A stretch of 64,000 nucleotides of DNA, taken from positions 3,032,631 through 3,096,630 of the forward strand of contig OZ024790.1 in assembly GCA_964017065.1 (NCBI GenBank), read 5' to 3'. The translations under genes and the position numbers were made by a program. The stretch comes from Haliclona indistincta. Taxonomy: Eukaryota; Porifera; Demospongiae; Haplosclerida; Chalinidae. Below are positions 11,501 through 20,391 of the stretch, one piece after another; position 1 is the first letter of the stretch; each line of letters starts with the position of its first letter. Under the pieces are notes generated by a model. The model ran no database searches and was not told where the DNA came from. It saw only the letters and a list, made by a program, of their open reading frames with translations.

Positions 11501-13807
11501 TTTTAGCACAGAGTGTTCATTAGAGTCATTATTGTTTTTGTTTTGATATGCACATGTCCAAAAAATTTCTGAAGTCACACTTCCTGCTTTGTCATTTAAC
11601 TTGTTTTCTTGATGTTTTGTTGTTATCTTGTAATTCTTTAATTAGATAGTTTTAGTTACTATTAGCTTTTATCTTATTTTCATTACGTATTTTTTCCTAC
11701 AATTTAGTGTTACTGTTTATTATTACTTGTTTTGTACAATAATAACACGATTTTAATAGAAAATTTTTGTTGTAATTAGTTCACTATTTCATATCTAAGG
11801 CAGGGATAAATTTTGTACTGGGACTGAGACTCACTGAGTACAAAAATTTAAACAATCTGGTAATGTAAACATGGGGGATTATGTAACATGTGGAGTAGTA
11901 TACATGTATTAGTAAGCATAATAATCCAATTCAAATATACAGTGGTGTGCACAGTACAAACAAATGTGTCGCTAACACTTCACTGTACCTGTATGATGGG
12001 TAGTCTCAATGTGTCTGGTAGTGGAGTAGGAACAGCACCTGAACACAACAAACAATGATGATTACTACGTGTACACAGCCTTCAAACGAAAGAGATGATT
12101 CGGATCAATGAACTTCCAGCAAGTCCACACTGGACACCACTAAACCAGCATTGCACTGTTTGTTGGCAGATCACGTCACATGCCCATGGCAAGCCTGTTG
12201 AGCAGTGTGCCCCATGCATTTCTTTACCAAGCTCAGACTCTCCTACTGTAACTTCACTAGCTACTTCGTATGAATATGTACATTAAACTCCATTTAGAGC
12301 ATTGTCCCTTAAGGGCTCAAGGTGTTCGTGAGTGTCACATTTACTGACATGCATCATCACTTACTTTCCATAGCAACATAGTAGTCCTTCAACAATAGAA
12401 CAGTGTCCTGATACTTGTCTAGCTCACACTAAAGGAAAAAGACAATCAAAACCAACACCCACACACACTTGCATGCACATGATCGTATACAACATTATGC
12501 ACTTATTTGGAGATTCGCTTAGTTTCATAATAACACCACAACCAGAAATATGCAGGCACACACACACACACGGTTAGTAGATAGTGTTAGTTATTGTTAC
12601 CTGCATGAGGGTGATGTAGTGGTTTGATAGTATCCCAACATGATCCTCCACCCATTGATCAGCCATGATGATGGCTCTCTCCCTCTCAGCCTCACTCTTA
12701 CGATGATCACTGATATCCCACAGCTTATCACACAGATCCTGAAAACAAAAAAAACAGCAAAATTATAATATTTTAATTTCTCAAGGTACACAAACTACCG
12801 TATTTCTTCTAAAAATTGAGCACAAAATAAATAATTTCAGATTTGGTTGCCCAATATTTGGAAGTAATTGTGGTAGAAGTTCCATATGTACCGAATAATC
12901 GCACCTGTTTTGAACGAGAAAGCGTCTACAGCTCTTTTTCATGAAGTACAGGACTTTTCACGTCTGGCTGTTGCCTTACTATGACGAAGAACCAAAGCGC
13001 TTGCCGAAATTTGGAGGTTTAGTACGCATTTCAGCGACTAGGGGCTGAATCTTTAGAAGAAAATACGGTATTGGGTACAGTACTGCCTTTGTAGACACAA
13101 CATAAAAGAATATTGTGATTTATAGTGCTAGCTTACATTGACTCTGTGGTGTAGCTCAGCCTTCATGAGTGCCTCACGGCGCTGCAGGTCCGATATAGTG
13201 TTGTACTGTTCCTGCCACTGGGTCAGGAACTCCTGCTTGTGATCGGGACGACGAAGATACTGATGATACTCACACCTGTAGAGCATGGGACCATCACACC
13301 ACTTACACATACTCACAACCTACACACAGTCACAGCTCACTGGTTCACTCTTCACACACTATCACACCTGAATTCTTAAGCACTATCACAACTGCTATCA
13401 TACGCATTTATCACACTTTCACCTCTATTTGTATGCATATAGCTCAAGTGACCATCATACTCTCACATATCCCATGGTTGCACTCAAATAACCATCCTAT
13501 TGTTACTCACTCCACTAACCTCCTAGCATAGATATATCGGCAGATATTCTCTCTCTCTTGTCTCTGCATGTTAGCTACTCTCCTGATAGTCACTAGGTAG
13601 GTCTGCTCTATAGCCGGCCATTTCTCTGATAGAGAGCCAGCTAGCTGTCTGTTCAACGGCAGGTAGCAGTATCGCCACTGCGGTGACCCAGGTTGAGCAG
13701 CAGGAGAGATCGTAGCTAACTGGAGCAGCTCGGACTCTGCCGATGGTACATGAGCCGATTGACTCTTCATTCTATGTAGTTTCGCCTCCATGCTGCTCCC
13801 AGCTGAT
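5549..13807 (-). CDS. SPEF2: SPEF2 (KPL2)-like sperm flagellar/axonemal protein, internal exons, partial both ends
   Basis: Ten exons join in frame with GT-AG junctions, read right to left: 13807(gap)-13520, 13275-13137, 12738-12601, 12428-12365, 12038-11989, 7559-7390, 6749-6569, 6308-6198, 6041-5954, 5803-5714; an eleventh, 5616-5549, follows. The product includes KAELHHRVN, DLCDKLWDISDHRKSEAE, LMQCELDKYQDTVLLLKDYY, then a Lys/Pro-rich stretch (KKGKATPTKKGGKGG), SAEEIARRQKLEHMRKEHL and RLELIKEKAIEFIQHLK. These match my memory of the middle of vertebrate SPEF2, a coiled-coil protein of the axonemal central apparatus needed for ciliary and sperm motility. The N-terminal half would lie beyond the N gap, and the C-terminal third is not found at lower coordinates. 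The 4.4-kb intron 7560-11988 contains an NLR gene on the other strand. Exon edges are read by eye. Confidence 0.75.
6811..7245. repeat. Minisatellite, ~67-bp unit, about six copies
   Basis: A 67-bp unit containing CACTGTACTGTTTGGTCCCT, then CTAGCTAGCTGACTGTTATA and CAGACAGTGATCACTATAGA repeats head to tail inside the SPEF2 intron 6750-7389. The central units differ by only one or two bases; the last units are degenerate and shortened. TGATCA and CTAGCTAG are internal palindromes. No coding role is seen. Confidence 0.9.
7636..11506 (+). CDS. NACHT-LRR (NLR) pattern-recognition receptor with coiled-coil heptad insert
   Basis: Three exons are predicted, 7636-8008, 8064-8138 and 8193-11506, with 55- and 54-base introns (CC|GTGAGT...CTGCAG and CAG|GTACGT...TGTCAG). 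They join in frame to about 1,253 residues. Residues 1-124 are a helical, probably death-fold (CARD/DEATH-like) effector region; a second ATG at 7687 is an alternative start. NACHT follows: Walker A EGAPGGGKTT near residue 249 and Walker B GVLFIFDGWDEF near 322. The NACHT-associated helices contain FLHLSIQELLAAYYIS. A Gln/Leu/Tyr/Asp heptad tract fills about residues 777-1009, and four or so ribonuclease-inhibitor-type LRRs (LRQLDLSGN, LVELQLNDTGITDEGAEHIAQAL) end the protein. NLRs sense intracellular danger or microbial signals and oligomerise through NACHT. The gene lies inside a SPEF2 intron on the opposite strand. Confidence 0.85.
10075..10760 (+). repeat. Coding tandem repeat, 21/24-nt units encoding QQRLYDE-type heptads
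   Basis: Units such as CAACAACGACTCTATGATGA encode Q-Q-[RQ]-L-Y-[DH]-[EK], repeated about 30 times with occasional eight-residue units and two non-repeat interruptions (near 10290-10360 and 10500-10620). A Leu every seven residues predicts a long coiled coil, highly rich in Gln. The DNA units are similar enough to be a minisatellite prone to length change. It is entirely in frame in the third exon of the NLR; open frames on the other strand and in other phases are by-products of the repeat. Confidence 0.9.
11507..11988. other. NLR 3' flank within SPEF2 intron
   Basis: AT-rich sequence after the NLR stop, with several AATAA-like and T-rich tracts that could serve for polyadenylation. A loose inverted repeat (AAATTTTGTACTG... 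near 11810 and CTGAGTACAAAAATTT near 11836) is present. No exon is seen before the SPEF2 exon at 11989-12038. Confidence 0.4.
12556..12571. repeat. (CA)n microsatellite
   Basis: A short run of about eight CA units in the SPEF2 intron between the exons at 12365-12428 and 12601-12738. Confidence 0.85.
12798..13068. mobile_element. MITE, 271 bp, TA target duplication, in SPEF2 intron
   Basis: The left end reads CCGTATTTCTTCTAAAAATT and the right end, on the other strand, CCGTATTTTCTTCTAAAGAT, giving inverted repeats of about 20-25 bp. TA flanks both sides (12796-12797 and 13069-13070). No coding capacity. It lies in the intron between the exons at 12601-12738 and 13137-13275 and should not affect the SPEF2 reading frame. 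Confidence 0.75.
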
Positions 13808-14007
13808 NNNNNNNNNNNNNNNNNNNNNNNNNNNNNNNNNNNNNNNNNNNNNNNNNNNNNNNNNNNNNNNNNNNNNNNNNNNNNNNNNNNNNNNNNNNNN
13901 NNNNNNNNNNNNNNNNNNNNNNNNNNNNNNNNNNNNNNNNNNNNNNNNNNNNNNNNNNNNNNNNNNNNNNNNNNNNNNNNNNNNNNNNNNNNNNNNNNNN
14001 NNNNNNN
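13808..14007. other. Assembly gap (200 N)
   Basis: Exactly 200 N. It truncates the SPEF2 exon that is open up to 13807. The length may be nominal, so the distance between the SPEF2/NLR part and the gene array is unknown. Confidence 0.99.
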
Positions 14008-15017
14008 CGGGGCTTCAGGTGCGCCGAGCTAATACATTTCGGACTCCAGCACTTTTGTTTATCATGCTGTAGCACTCCTATCGCACATATTACTGAGTTA
14101 GATAACAATGTATCTGCACACCAAGTTTTATGAAGCTCATACACTTTCTTCCATCTGGCTCAAAAATTATTTGAGCCAGATGGAAGGAAACGTCTAAGTT
14201 TTATTAAAGTTGGTATGAATGTGCATTGGTACCTAGTCTACGATTCCCTCAATATAGGGTTATTACAGTCGCAAACATGACAGAATTGGAAGGCAAAAAC
14301 TCTCTTCTCGGTACCGACCTTGTTCACAAAACAGATCAACAGCAACTCCTACAAGGCACTGTAAGGCAGGAGACTTGCACGCAAGAAAACTGTATCACTG
14401 TAGAACGAGAAAACTATCTTGGCGCTCGAGACAGATTCGTAAGGTAGAAAGAATTCACTAATAAATGCAATTATCGAGGCTCCGCCCCCTCAATTCATCT
14501 TCTTTTATTTTTTATTACAAATACGAAGGAGTTTGCGTCTTTCTGTTCAGTTGTGCGTTTTGTATTCGGGTCGAAGCACTGTACACGCTGAAACACCATC
14601 CAGCCGAATCTGTGACAAGCGATTTTTTCATTGCGGACCCTAGTAGTTGAAATCATGTCATTTTAAAATCGTGGCAGCCTAATGTGCAACCAACCATACA
14701 TGAAAATGAACAGTCTATGTACTGACACTTATTTTAACCCTAGGAAAAAGTGGTTTTCGAGAAGGAAATTTAGATATAGCAAGACCAGTGAGCATTCAGA
14801 TATTTACAAATTGTCGAATGGAATATGATTGTTTTAACTAAGTGATTTTATGTAGGATATGGTCAAAACAGTTGCTGAAGTATCATTTTGAGCTTAGTTT
14901 TTAAGTGACGAAAGTTATGTAAACAAGCCGCCGAATTTCCTGAGTAAAACCAGCAGATGACGATTATGTTAAAAGCATCAGCAGAAGAGATTGCAGTTCA
15001 GTTCAGCATCTGATTAT
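14008..15017. other. Post-gap region upstream of G1, no recognised gene
   Basis: No SPEF2 exon or other known domain was recognised. A 73-codon frame at 14226-14447 (plus strand) has no recognisable domain and is not supported. The stretch just before the G1 start (GTTCAGTTCAGCATCTGATT, 15001 on) resembles the GTTCAGTTCAGCGC stretch before the ATG of the other array genes, so this region probably holds the G1 promoter. Confidence 0.4.
14149..14185. repeat. Perfect 16-bp hairpin with 5-base loop
   Basis: TTCCATCTGGCTCAAA at 14149-14164 pairs perfectly with 14170-14185 around the loop AATTA. It lies about 140 bp from the assembly gap. It could be a terminator-like structure, a transposon end or a cloning artefact; nothing around it decides this. 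Confidence 0.7.
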
Positions 15018-16080
15018 ATGTTGATAGTCATAATGCTACTTGCAGCAGTGTTATTGTCACTAGCCTCTCTGTGTCTTGCTGAGCATCATCATTACTGTGT
15101 GTCTCCTGCCAATGGTCCAGTAAACAATGACTGCCACAGTCTCAGTTACTATCTCTCTGATCCTGAGCTCTACTTCACTTCCAACACTAGAATATATTTT
15201 TTGGAGGGAACACATCTTCTTGACAGAGAAGCACCGATTAAAATCAGTCAAGTCACTGGCCTCACTCTAATAGGTAGAGGTCAATGGGTGCTTGGACCAG
15301 AGGAGACAATAATGGAGTCTACTGCTGTCATCTACTGCACGAGGGGAGGAGGAGGATTTGCATTTTATGGCTCATCTCACATTACAATCACCTTACTCCG
15401 CGTATTCTCTACTGTTCTATTGCATACTCAAACATTGATCGCAATTCTGACATTCTAAAATGCAAGGAAAATGTAAGTGGAAGCAACTTGATGGTCTTGA
15501 TTACAAATTTACGCAGCACAGTTTCAGTTTCGAATTCCAACTTTACCGATGGATGTGGCAACTCACAGTATGGAGGCATTGTAGTTCTGGCTGTATCTAG
15601 TAAGTCAGTTAATTTTACTATGGTAGCAATTGAAGTAGTCCAGAAATTGCAAAACAGTGGAGATGGATTTGTAATTTTTAGCAATAGGACAATCATTAGC
15701 TTAAATCTACGTAATTCAAAACTGAGGGGAACTGCAGACAATTCAGCACAGCGAAATCATGCTGGAGGCTTATGGATACACACAATACCTTCTCCAGCTA
15801 CTGATACTATTATCAAAATACATGGATCATCATTTATTAGGGAGGCACGGTAGTGACTCCCTATGTAGGGATGAACGAGAAAACAAGATGGCGGCTACAT
15901 ACAATGTATTAGCGTTCAAACGCTGATATTTCGCCTGGTGTTGAATTTTATACGTCTTTAGACACTTAGATCTGCTCTCTGGCGTTGCCCCATCTTACAG
16001 CAGCAAGGAGATTGCTCGAAATTGTTACTAAAGTGACGAACCTGGAAACAGTGAAAATCGAGTTTCGTCATCTTCGTTTT

Positions 16081-16118
16081 CTTCTTTCTTTCTTCTTTCT
16101 TTCTTTCTTTCTTTCTTC
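16081..16118. repeat. (TTTC)n microsatellite inside element A
   Basis: A run of CTTT units within the Helitron-like element. Copy B has a shorter GAAA run on the same strand near 56030-56050, consistent with slippage after the two copies separated. Confidence 0.85.
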
Positions 16119-16683
16119 CACTCGCCTAGCGCCTTTACGCGAGCAGTGCCGAGACCAAAACATCCACGAACAGTCGTGAAATTCTCCTGGCATGTGCCTT
16201 TTGAGCTTTGTTTTTAGCGTAACGGCGATCTAAGTTCCGCGATTTCTCGATCGTGATCCATTGTCAGCTTAGTGTTAGACGCCATTATTGTGATTGCGCA
16301 ATACGCACGTGACCAAGCAATGGTAGCGCACGTGACCAAGCAGCTAAAGTATCGCTGCGCCGTGTGGATCGGAGAACACACACCCGGCATTTGTCTGGAG
16401 TCTTCGAAGAACGGTAAGCTCGTGTAGGATCGCCATTCTGCACTTGCCAGATAATTATAACCGCCGTATAGGTCTACAAACAAGTGTGGGCGGGGCTCGT
16501 ATGCACTGCATGCATATGCGTAGGCGACTAGGCAGACCTGATACGTACAGCTTAACAATTTTAGCTACAAGTTTAAGAAAAGCCATCAACAACAGGAATA
16601 CTAAACTAATGGTGGAAACAAAGACTTCTCCGTACATGCATGATATTGAACTGCACTTCACTAAAAAGAAAAAAGGACACAAA

Positions 16684-17075
16684 CAAGAAATTAAAAAGAT
16701 TTCTATCGAAATCAAAAGGATGTAGTGATGAAGAAATCTACCACTGGTTCACAATGTAAACCAACAAGGAACAAGCATAGAATGGTAACACGATTGACTT
16801 GCTAACAGACCATAGATCCCTACATCAGTGGCTGTACATAAGATCAATATTTTGTCACAAGCTGAATTCTATTCAAAGTGTCAGTCAACAGTAAATAGCT
16901 TAACTAGCTATAGTCTGGCCACAGCAGCCACTGATGTAGGGATCTATGGTCTGTTAGCAAGTCAATCGTGTTACCATTCTATGCTTGTTCCTTGTTGGTT
17001 TACATTGTGAACCAGTGGTAGATTTCTTCATCACTACATCCTTTTGATTTCGATAGAAATCTTTTTAATTTCTTG
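16684..17075. repeat. Long inverted repeat, 151-bp arms, ~90-base loop (element A)
   Basis: Arm 16684-16834 is nearly perfectly complementary to arm 16925-17075. The outer end coincides with the 5' end of the Helitron-like element. Any transcript through it would form a 150-bp RNA hairpin. The same structure, with arms of the same length, is in copy B at 55056-55445, so it is an integral part of the element. Confidence 0.9.
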
Positions 17076-19923
17076 TTGATATTTCTGGCTGTCAGATTTG
17101 TACCAAATTTTATGGTGGAGATACTTCATACTTAGTTGTCAAAAATACTGTATTTTCACACAAACAAGTACCAACACCAGGACATCAGTATGGAATACAT
17201 ATATTTATCAACCAAACTGCCTCAAGTATTGAGAACATATTCGAACTTCAAAATGTAACTCTTTCGCTAAACAATGCTTTTGCAGTGGGATTATTCTTCG
17301 AAGTCGTAACTTCAAAAAAAATACATGTACTACATCCAGGTTTCATTGCAATAAAAGACAGTTTGTTTAGTTCTAACAAAAATATGAATTCTGCAGTTAG
17401 ACTGTAAGTTGACAAACTAGTCAAAATTACAAACTGTGTCTTCTCGATAACAGTGGAGGCTCTGCTATCAGTGTATCAACAACTGATCGATTGCTTTTAA
17501 GTAATGTCACATTTACTAACAACAGTATGACTGCAGTCGCAGTGTGGAATGGTGTTGTACAATTCAATGGCAGAAACAAGATAATGAACAACCAAGCAAC
17601 TGGAGTATTCCTTCAAGGGTCCTCTTATATTAAAGTAGATGACAACAGCGAACTAATTCTTCTGAACAACACTGATGGTACAGTCGGAGGAGCAATCCAT
17701 GTGAATGACATGCAAATATTTCAGAATGACTACTGCTCTATTCTTGTCAGCAATGACTCACAGATTATATTCTCAGGAAACCGTGCAGTTGAAGGAGGAG
17801 GAGATGTGTATGGAGCTAGATTAGTAGACTGCTTAGACATTGATAATAATCATGTGCTGAGACAAGGCCAACCAAACAAAACATCTTGGTACTTCAACAT
17901 ATCACAGTCACACAGAATGAACTTCAGCAACACTGACCTACTCTCTTCCATTTCGTCTGATCCCATCATGGTCTGTTTCTGTGAGAATAAAATACCAAAC
18001 TGTTCCAAAAGGTTTCTTTCACATGAAGGTTTGTTTCCAGGTGAAGAAGCAAAGACAGAAATTGCAACAGTAGGTAACTATGGTGGTACCAGTTCAGGTA
18101 CTGTGTCTATAGCTGTACACAATGCATCACTGGTCAGACCATATGGACCTCAAGGAACTACTGCCAGGTGTCACAAGCTTCATCTTCTTCTAAAGAGCTC
18201 TGGTCCTACATCAGCATCTGTGGACATCACAGTGAACGGAGGGTTACCAGGATGGGGTGTTACTCTTGCTGTAGATATCATGGAGTGTCCTCCTGGTTTC
18301 ATCAAGAACGAGCAGTCTGGAAGGTGTGAGTGTGCACCTCTCCTCAAAAACTACAGCATATCTTGCATTACATCTCACAATGCTTCATACTTTCGTAGAT
18401 CAGGAAGCAACTGGTTTGCTTCTCTCAACACCACTAATAGGACTTGCCTCACAGTATACACTGACTGTCCATTTGACTATTGCAACTCTTCTCAAGTCAC
18501 ATTTAACATTTTCGATCCTGATGATCAGTGTACTGGTGGTAGGGAAGGTATTCTGTGTGGTCAGTGTCAACCTGGTCTCAGCTTGTTACTGGGCTCTAAT
18601 CGCTGTGCCTCTTGCTCTAAAGTGTACCTTCTCCTTGTGTTAGTATTTGCTGTGGCCGGCATTGTATTAGTGGGTGTAATAATGGCTCTCAATCTGACTG
18701 TATCAGTAGGTGCAGTGAATGGACTATTGCTCTATGCTAACATGGTCAAACTGAACGAGAGTGTGTTCTTTCCCAATGGTAGACCACCAGTAGTGAGCCA
18801 GTTCATATCATGGCTAAACTTTGACTTTGGAATAGAATTGTGCTTGTTTGATGGACTAGATGGATATTGGAAGACTTGGCTGCAGTTTGTTTTCCGATCA
18901 TATCTCTTCCTTCTCATGGGAGCCATCATCTTGGGTAGCCATTACTCGGTGAAAATTTGCAGGTGATGTGCCTCTAATGCAGTGCCAGCTCTTGCCACAC
19001 TGTTCCTCATGTCCTATACTAAGATCTTACAGACAGTCACTAATGCTTTGACAATGTCTCAGTTAAACTGCAATGACACTCTCCTCAAAGTGTGGAGTGT
19101 GGACGGTAACATTGACTATTTCAGTGTTCAACACCTGATTCTTGTCATCTTCTCAGGATGTGTGTTGATTGTGGGAGTGGCCTATCCTCTACTGGTCTTG
19201 TTTGCTCCTCTTCTAGAGCGATAGAGTGACAAATGTATTCCTAGTAACTGGAATCCAGTATCAAAGATGAAGCCATTGCTCGATGCATATGGAGGACCAT
19301 ACAAAGACAGGCATCGTTACTGGACTGGTGTGACCCTACTTGTGCGTCTACTAGTAGCCATTGTATTCTCCTTCACATCTGGCAGGCTAGTATTCCTCAA
19401 CAGTGTTATCATATCTGTCATTGTGCAAGGGCTCTTCTTCACTTGGTCGTTCACAAAGGGTGTCTATAGAAGCACTACTCTAAATATTTTGGATTCTATG
19501 TTTCTCCTAAATCTGTTTGTTCTCGCAAATAGCAGTCTTTTGTTTCTTTACCTGAAGTTGACAACGACACAAGAAGTGACCACAATTGTTTCAATCTGTC
19601 TGTCTCTTCTTGGATTCCTAGCTATAGTAGTTGAGTGTGTTTGGTTGAGAATAAAACGAAAATGGTTGAGGACTGTAAAAACTAATCGACTAACCTCTTT
19701 ACAAGAAGTGGAACAGCTGATAAGCAGCAGTGATAGTGACAGAGCTGACTCACCTAACAAGCGATCAGGATCTCCATCATCTCATGTGTATTGTACAATA
19801 CGAGGAGAGCACCAGTTTGACCTTCACTTACCAGACAACAGTCGTAACATCAACTCACCATCATCCAGTGCTGTTCTGAGAGATAGAGACCCTTTACTGT
19901 TTAGTACTTCTACTCAAGATTGA

Positions 19924-20194
19924 TTCTTTGTTCTTTATTGCCAAAATAGTACATATTGGTCAGTTACAATAGTAGTAAATTTTAGGACGGTATTTTATGA
20001 TTATGCGTTTCAATGATATATTTCTGGAGTAAGAATCATTCATTCATCAGCAGCTATGTTAATTAATACGATAAGCTAAACTGAATTTCTCTAAAGTACT
20101 ACAATAGCATAGCTGCCAAAGTAATGCAGCTATGTTAATGCAATAAGCTTGCATTTCAGCACTAGCTGATAGTACAAACTAGAGTAAAATCACA
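19924..20194. other. G1-G2 intergenic region, distal part
   Basis: Begins with the 3' flank (TTCTTTGTTCTTTATTGCCA) also found after G3 and, altered, after G5 and G8, and then joins the upstream part of the type-X region (CAGCTATGTTAATTAATACG). The mid-gene remnant found at this place after G3, G5 and G8 is absent, so it was deleted here or never present. Confidence 0.5.
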
Positions 20195-20391
20195 AACTGT
20201 GGTTGGGCAAAGAATGTTAGGTTTAAGTAGCTACTTGGACTTTAAATGAGATTCATTGAGTGATGACGTAATATTCATGATAGTAGTTTACATTGCTCAA
20301 TCGAGTGTACTGATACGTACAAAAATGTATGACACTCTTGCTATACAGCAATCAGACGAATTTACAGTTTAGTTCGGCATTTTACTTGACC
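20195..20391 (+). promoter_or_regulatory. Conserved upstream block of type-X array genes (G2)
   Basis: A block of about 150 bp, containing ACTGTGGTTGGG, CTTGGACTTTAAATGAGATT and TGACGTAA (20264-20271), is nearly identical before G2, G4, G6 and G9. TGACGTAA is a CRE/ATF-type bZIP site. A short upstream frame starts at 20325 (ATGTATGACACTC...) and ends at the TAG just before AGTTCGGC, which could damp translation of the main frame. The promoter role is inferred from position and conservation. Confidence 0.5.

Larger units (their letters stand above)
15837..17075 (-). mobile_element. Helitron-like non-autonomous element, copy A (in G1)
   Basis: 1,239 bp inserted exactly between A and T of a G1 site (plus strand CATTTA|TTGATATTTC; the uninterrupted form occurs in G8 near 49970) without target duplication. 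Read on the minus strand it begins CAAGAAATTAAAAAG and ends with a hairpin of stem GGGAGGCAC/GTGCCTCCC followed by TAA, so the 3' end is CTAA before a host T, as expected of Helitrons. It does not begin with the canonical TC. No Rep/helicase frame is present, so it would be non-autonomous. Its 5' end carries a 151-bp inverted repeat. A second copy of identical length lies at 55056-56294. Confidence 0.7.
15018..19923 (+). pseudogene. Array gene G1: beta-helix multi-pass membrane protein, heavily decayed
   Basis: This is the first paralog of the array. The start at 15018 gives the signal peptide MLIVIMLLAAVLLSLASLCLAE and a leader like that of G5 (HYCVSPANGP). Lesions against G2: a deletion of roughly 165 bp with frameshift near 15396; a 1,239-bp Helitron-like insertion at 15837-17075; TAA near 17408 in the RLSVDKLV block; a one-base deletion near 17437; TGA near 18964 where others have CRLCG; and TAG near 19222 where others have ERYSDKC. 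The longest intact piece, 17491-18966, covers the end of the ectodomain, the Cys-rich neck and the first membrane segments. The tail motifs are still readable. It can still donate sequence by gene conversion. Confidence 0.9.

Noticed and set aside
13743..14144. Open frames running through the N block
   Set aside because: They are made mostly of unknown bases and carry no information.
14226..14447. 73-codon frame after the gap
   Set aside because: No domain, no splice context and no homologous copy in the window. It could be chance.
15837..17075. The element in G1 and G9 as a spliced intron
   Set aside because: The insertion ends have no GT-AG in the right place, the other paralogs lack it, and the two copies sit at different positions and on different strands.
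18326..18643. Out-of-frame 105-codon frame (MSVHLSSKTTAYLAL...) present at the same place in most array genes
   Set aside because: It overlaps the real frame in the neck and recurs only because the DNA is nearly identical between copies. It has no independent start context or domain.
19548..19760. Antisense 70-codon frame (MLGESALSLSLLLISC...) repeated under the tail of most array genes
   Set aside because: Shadow of the conserved sense coding sequence, with no own support.
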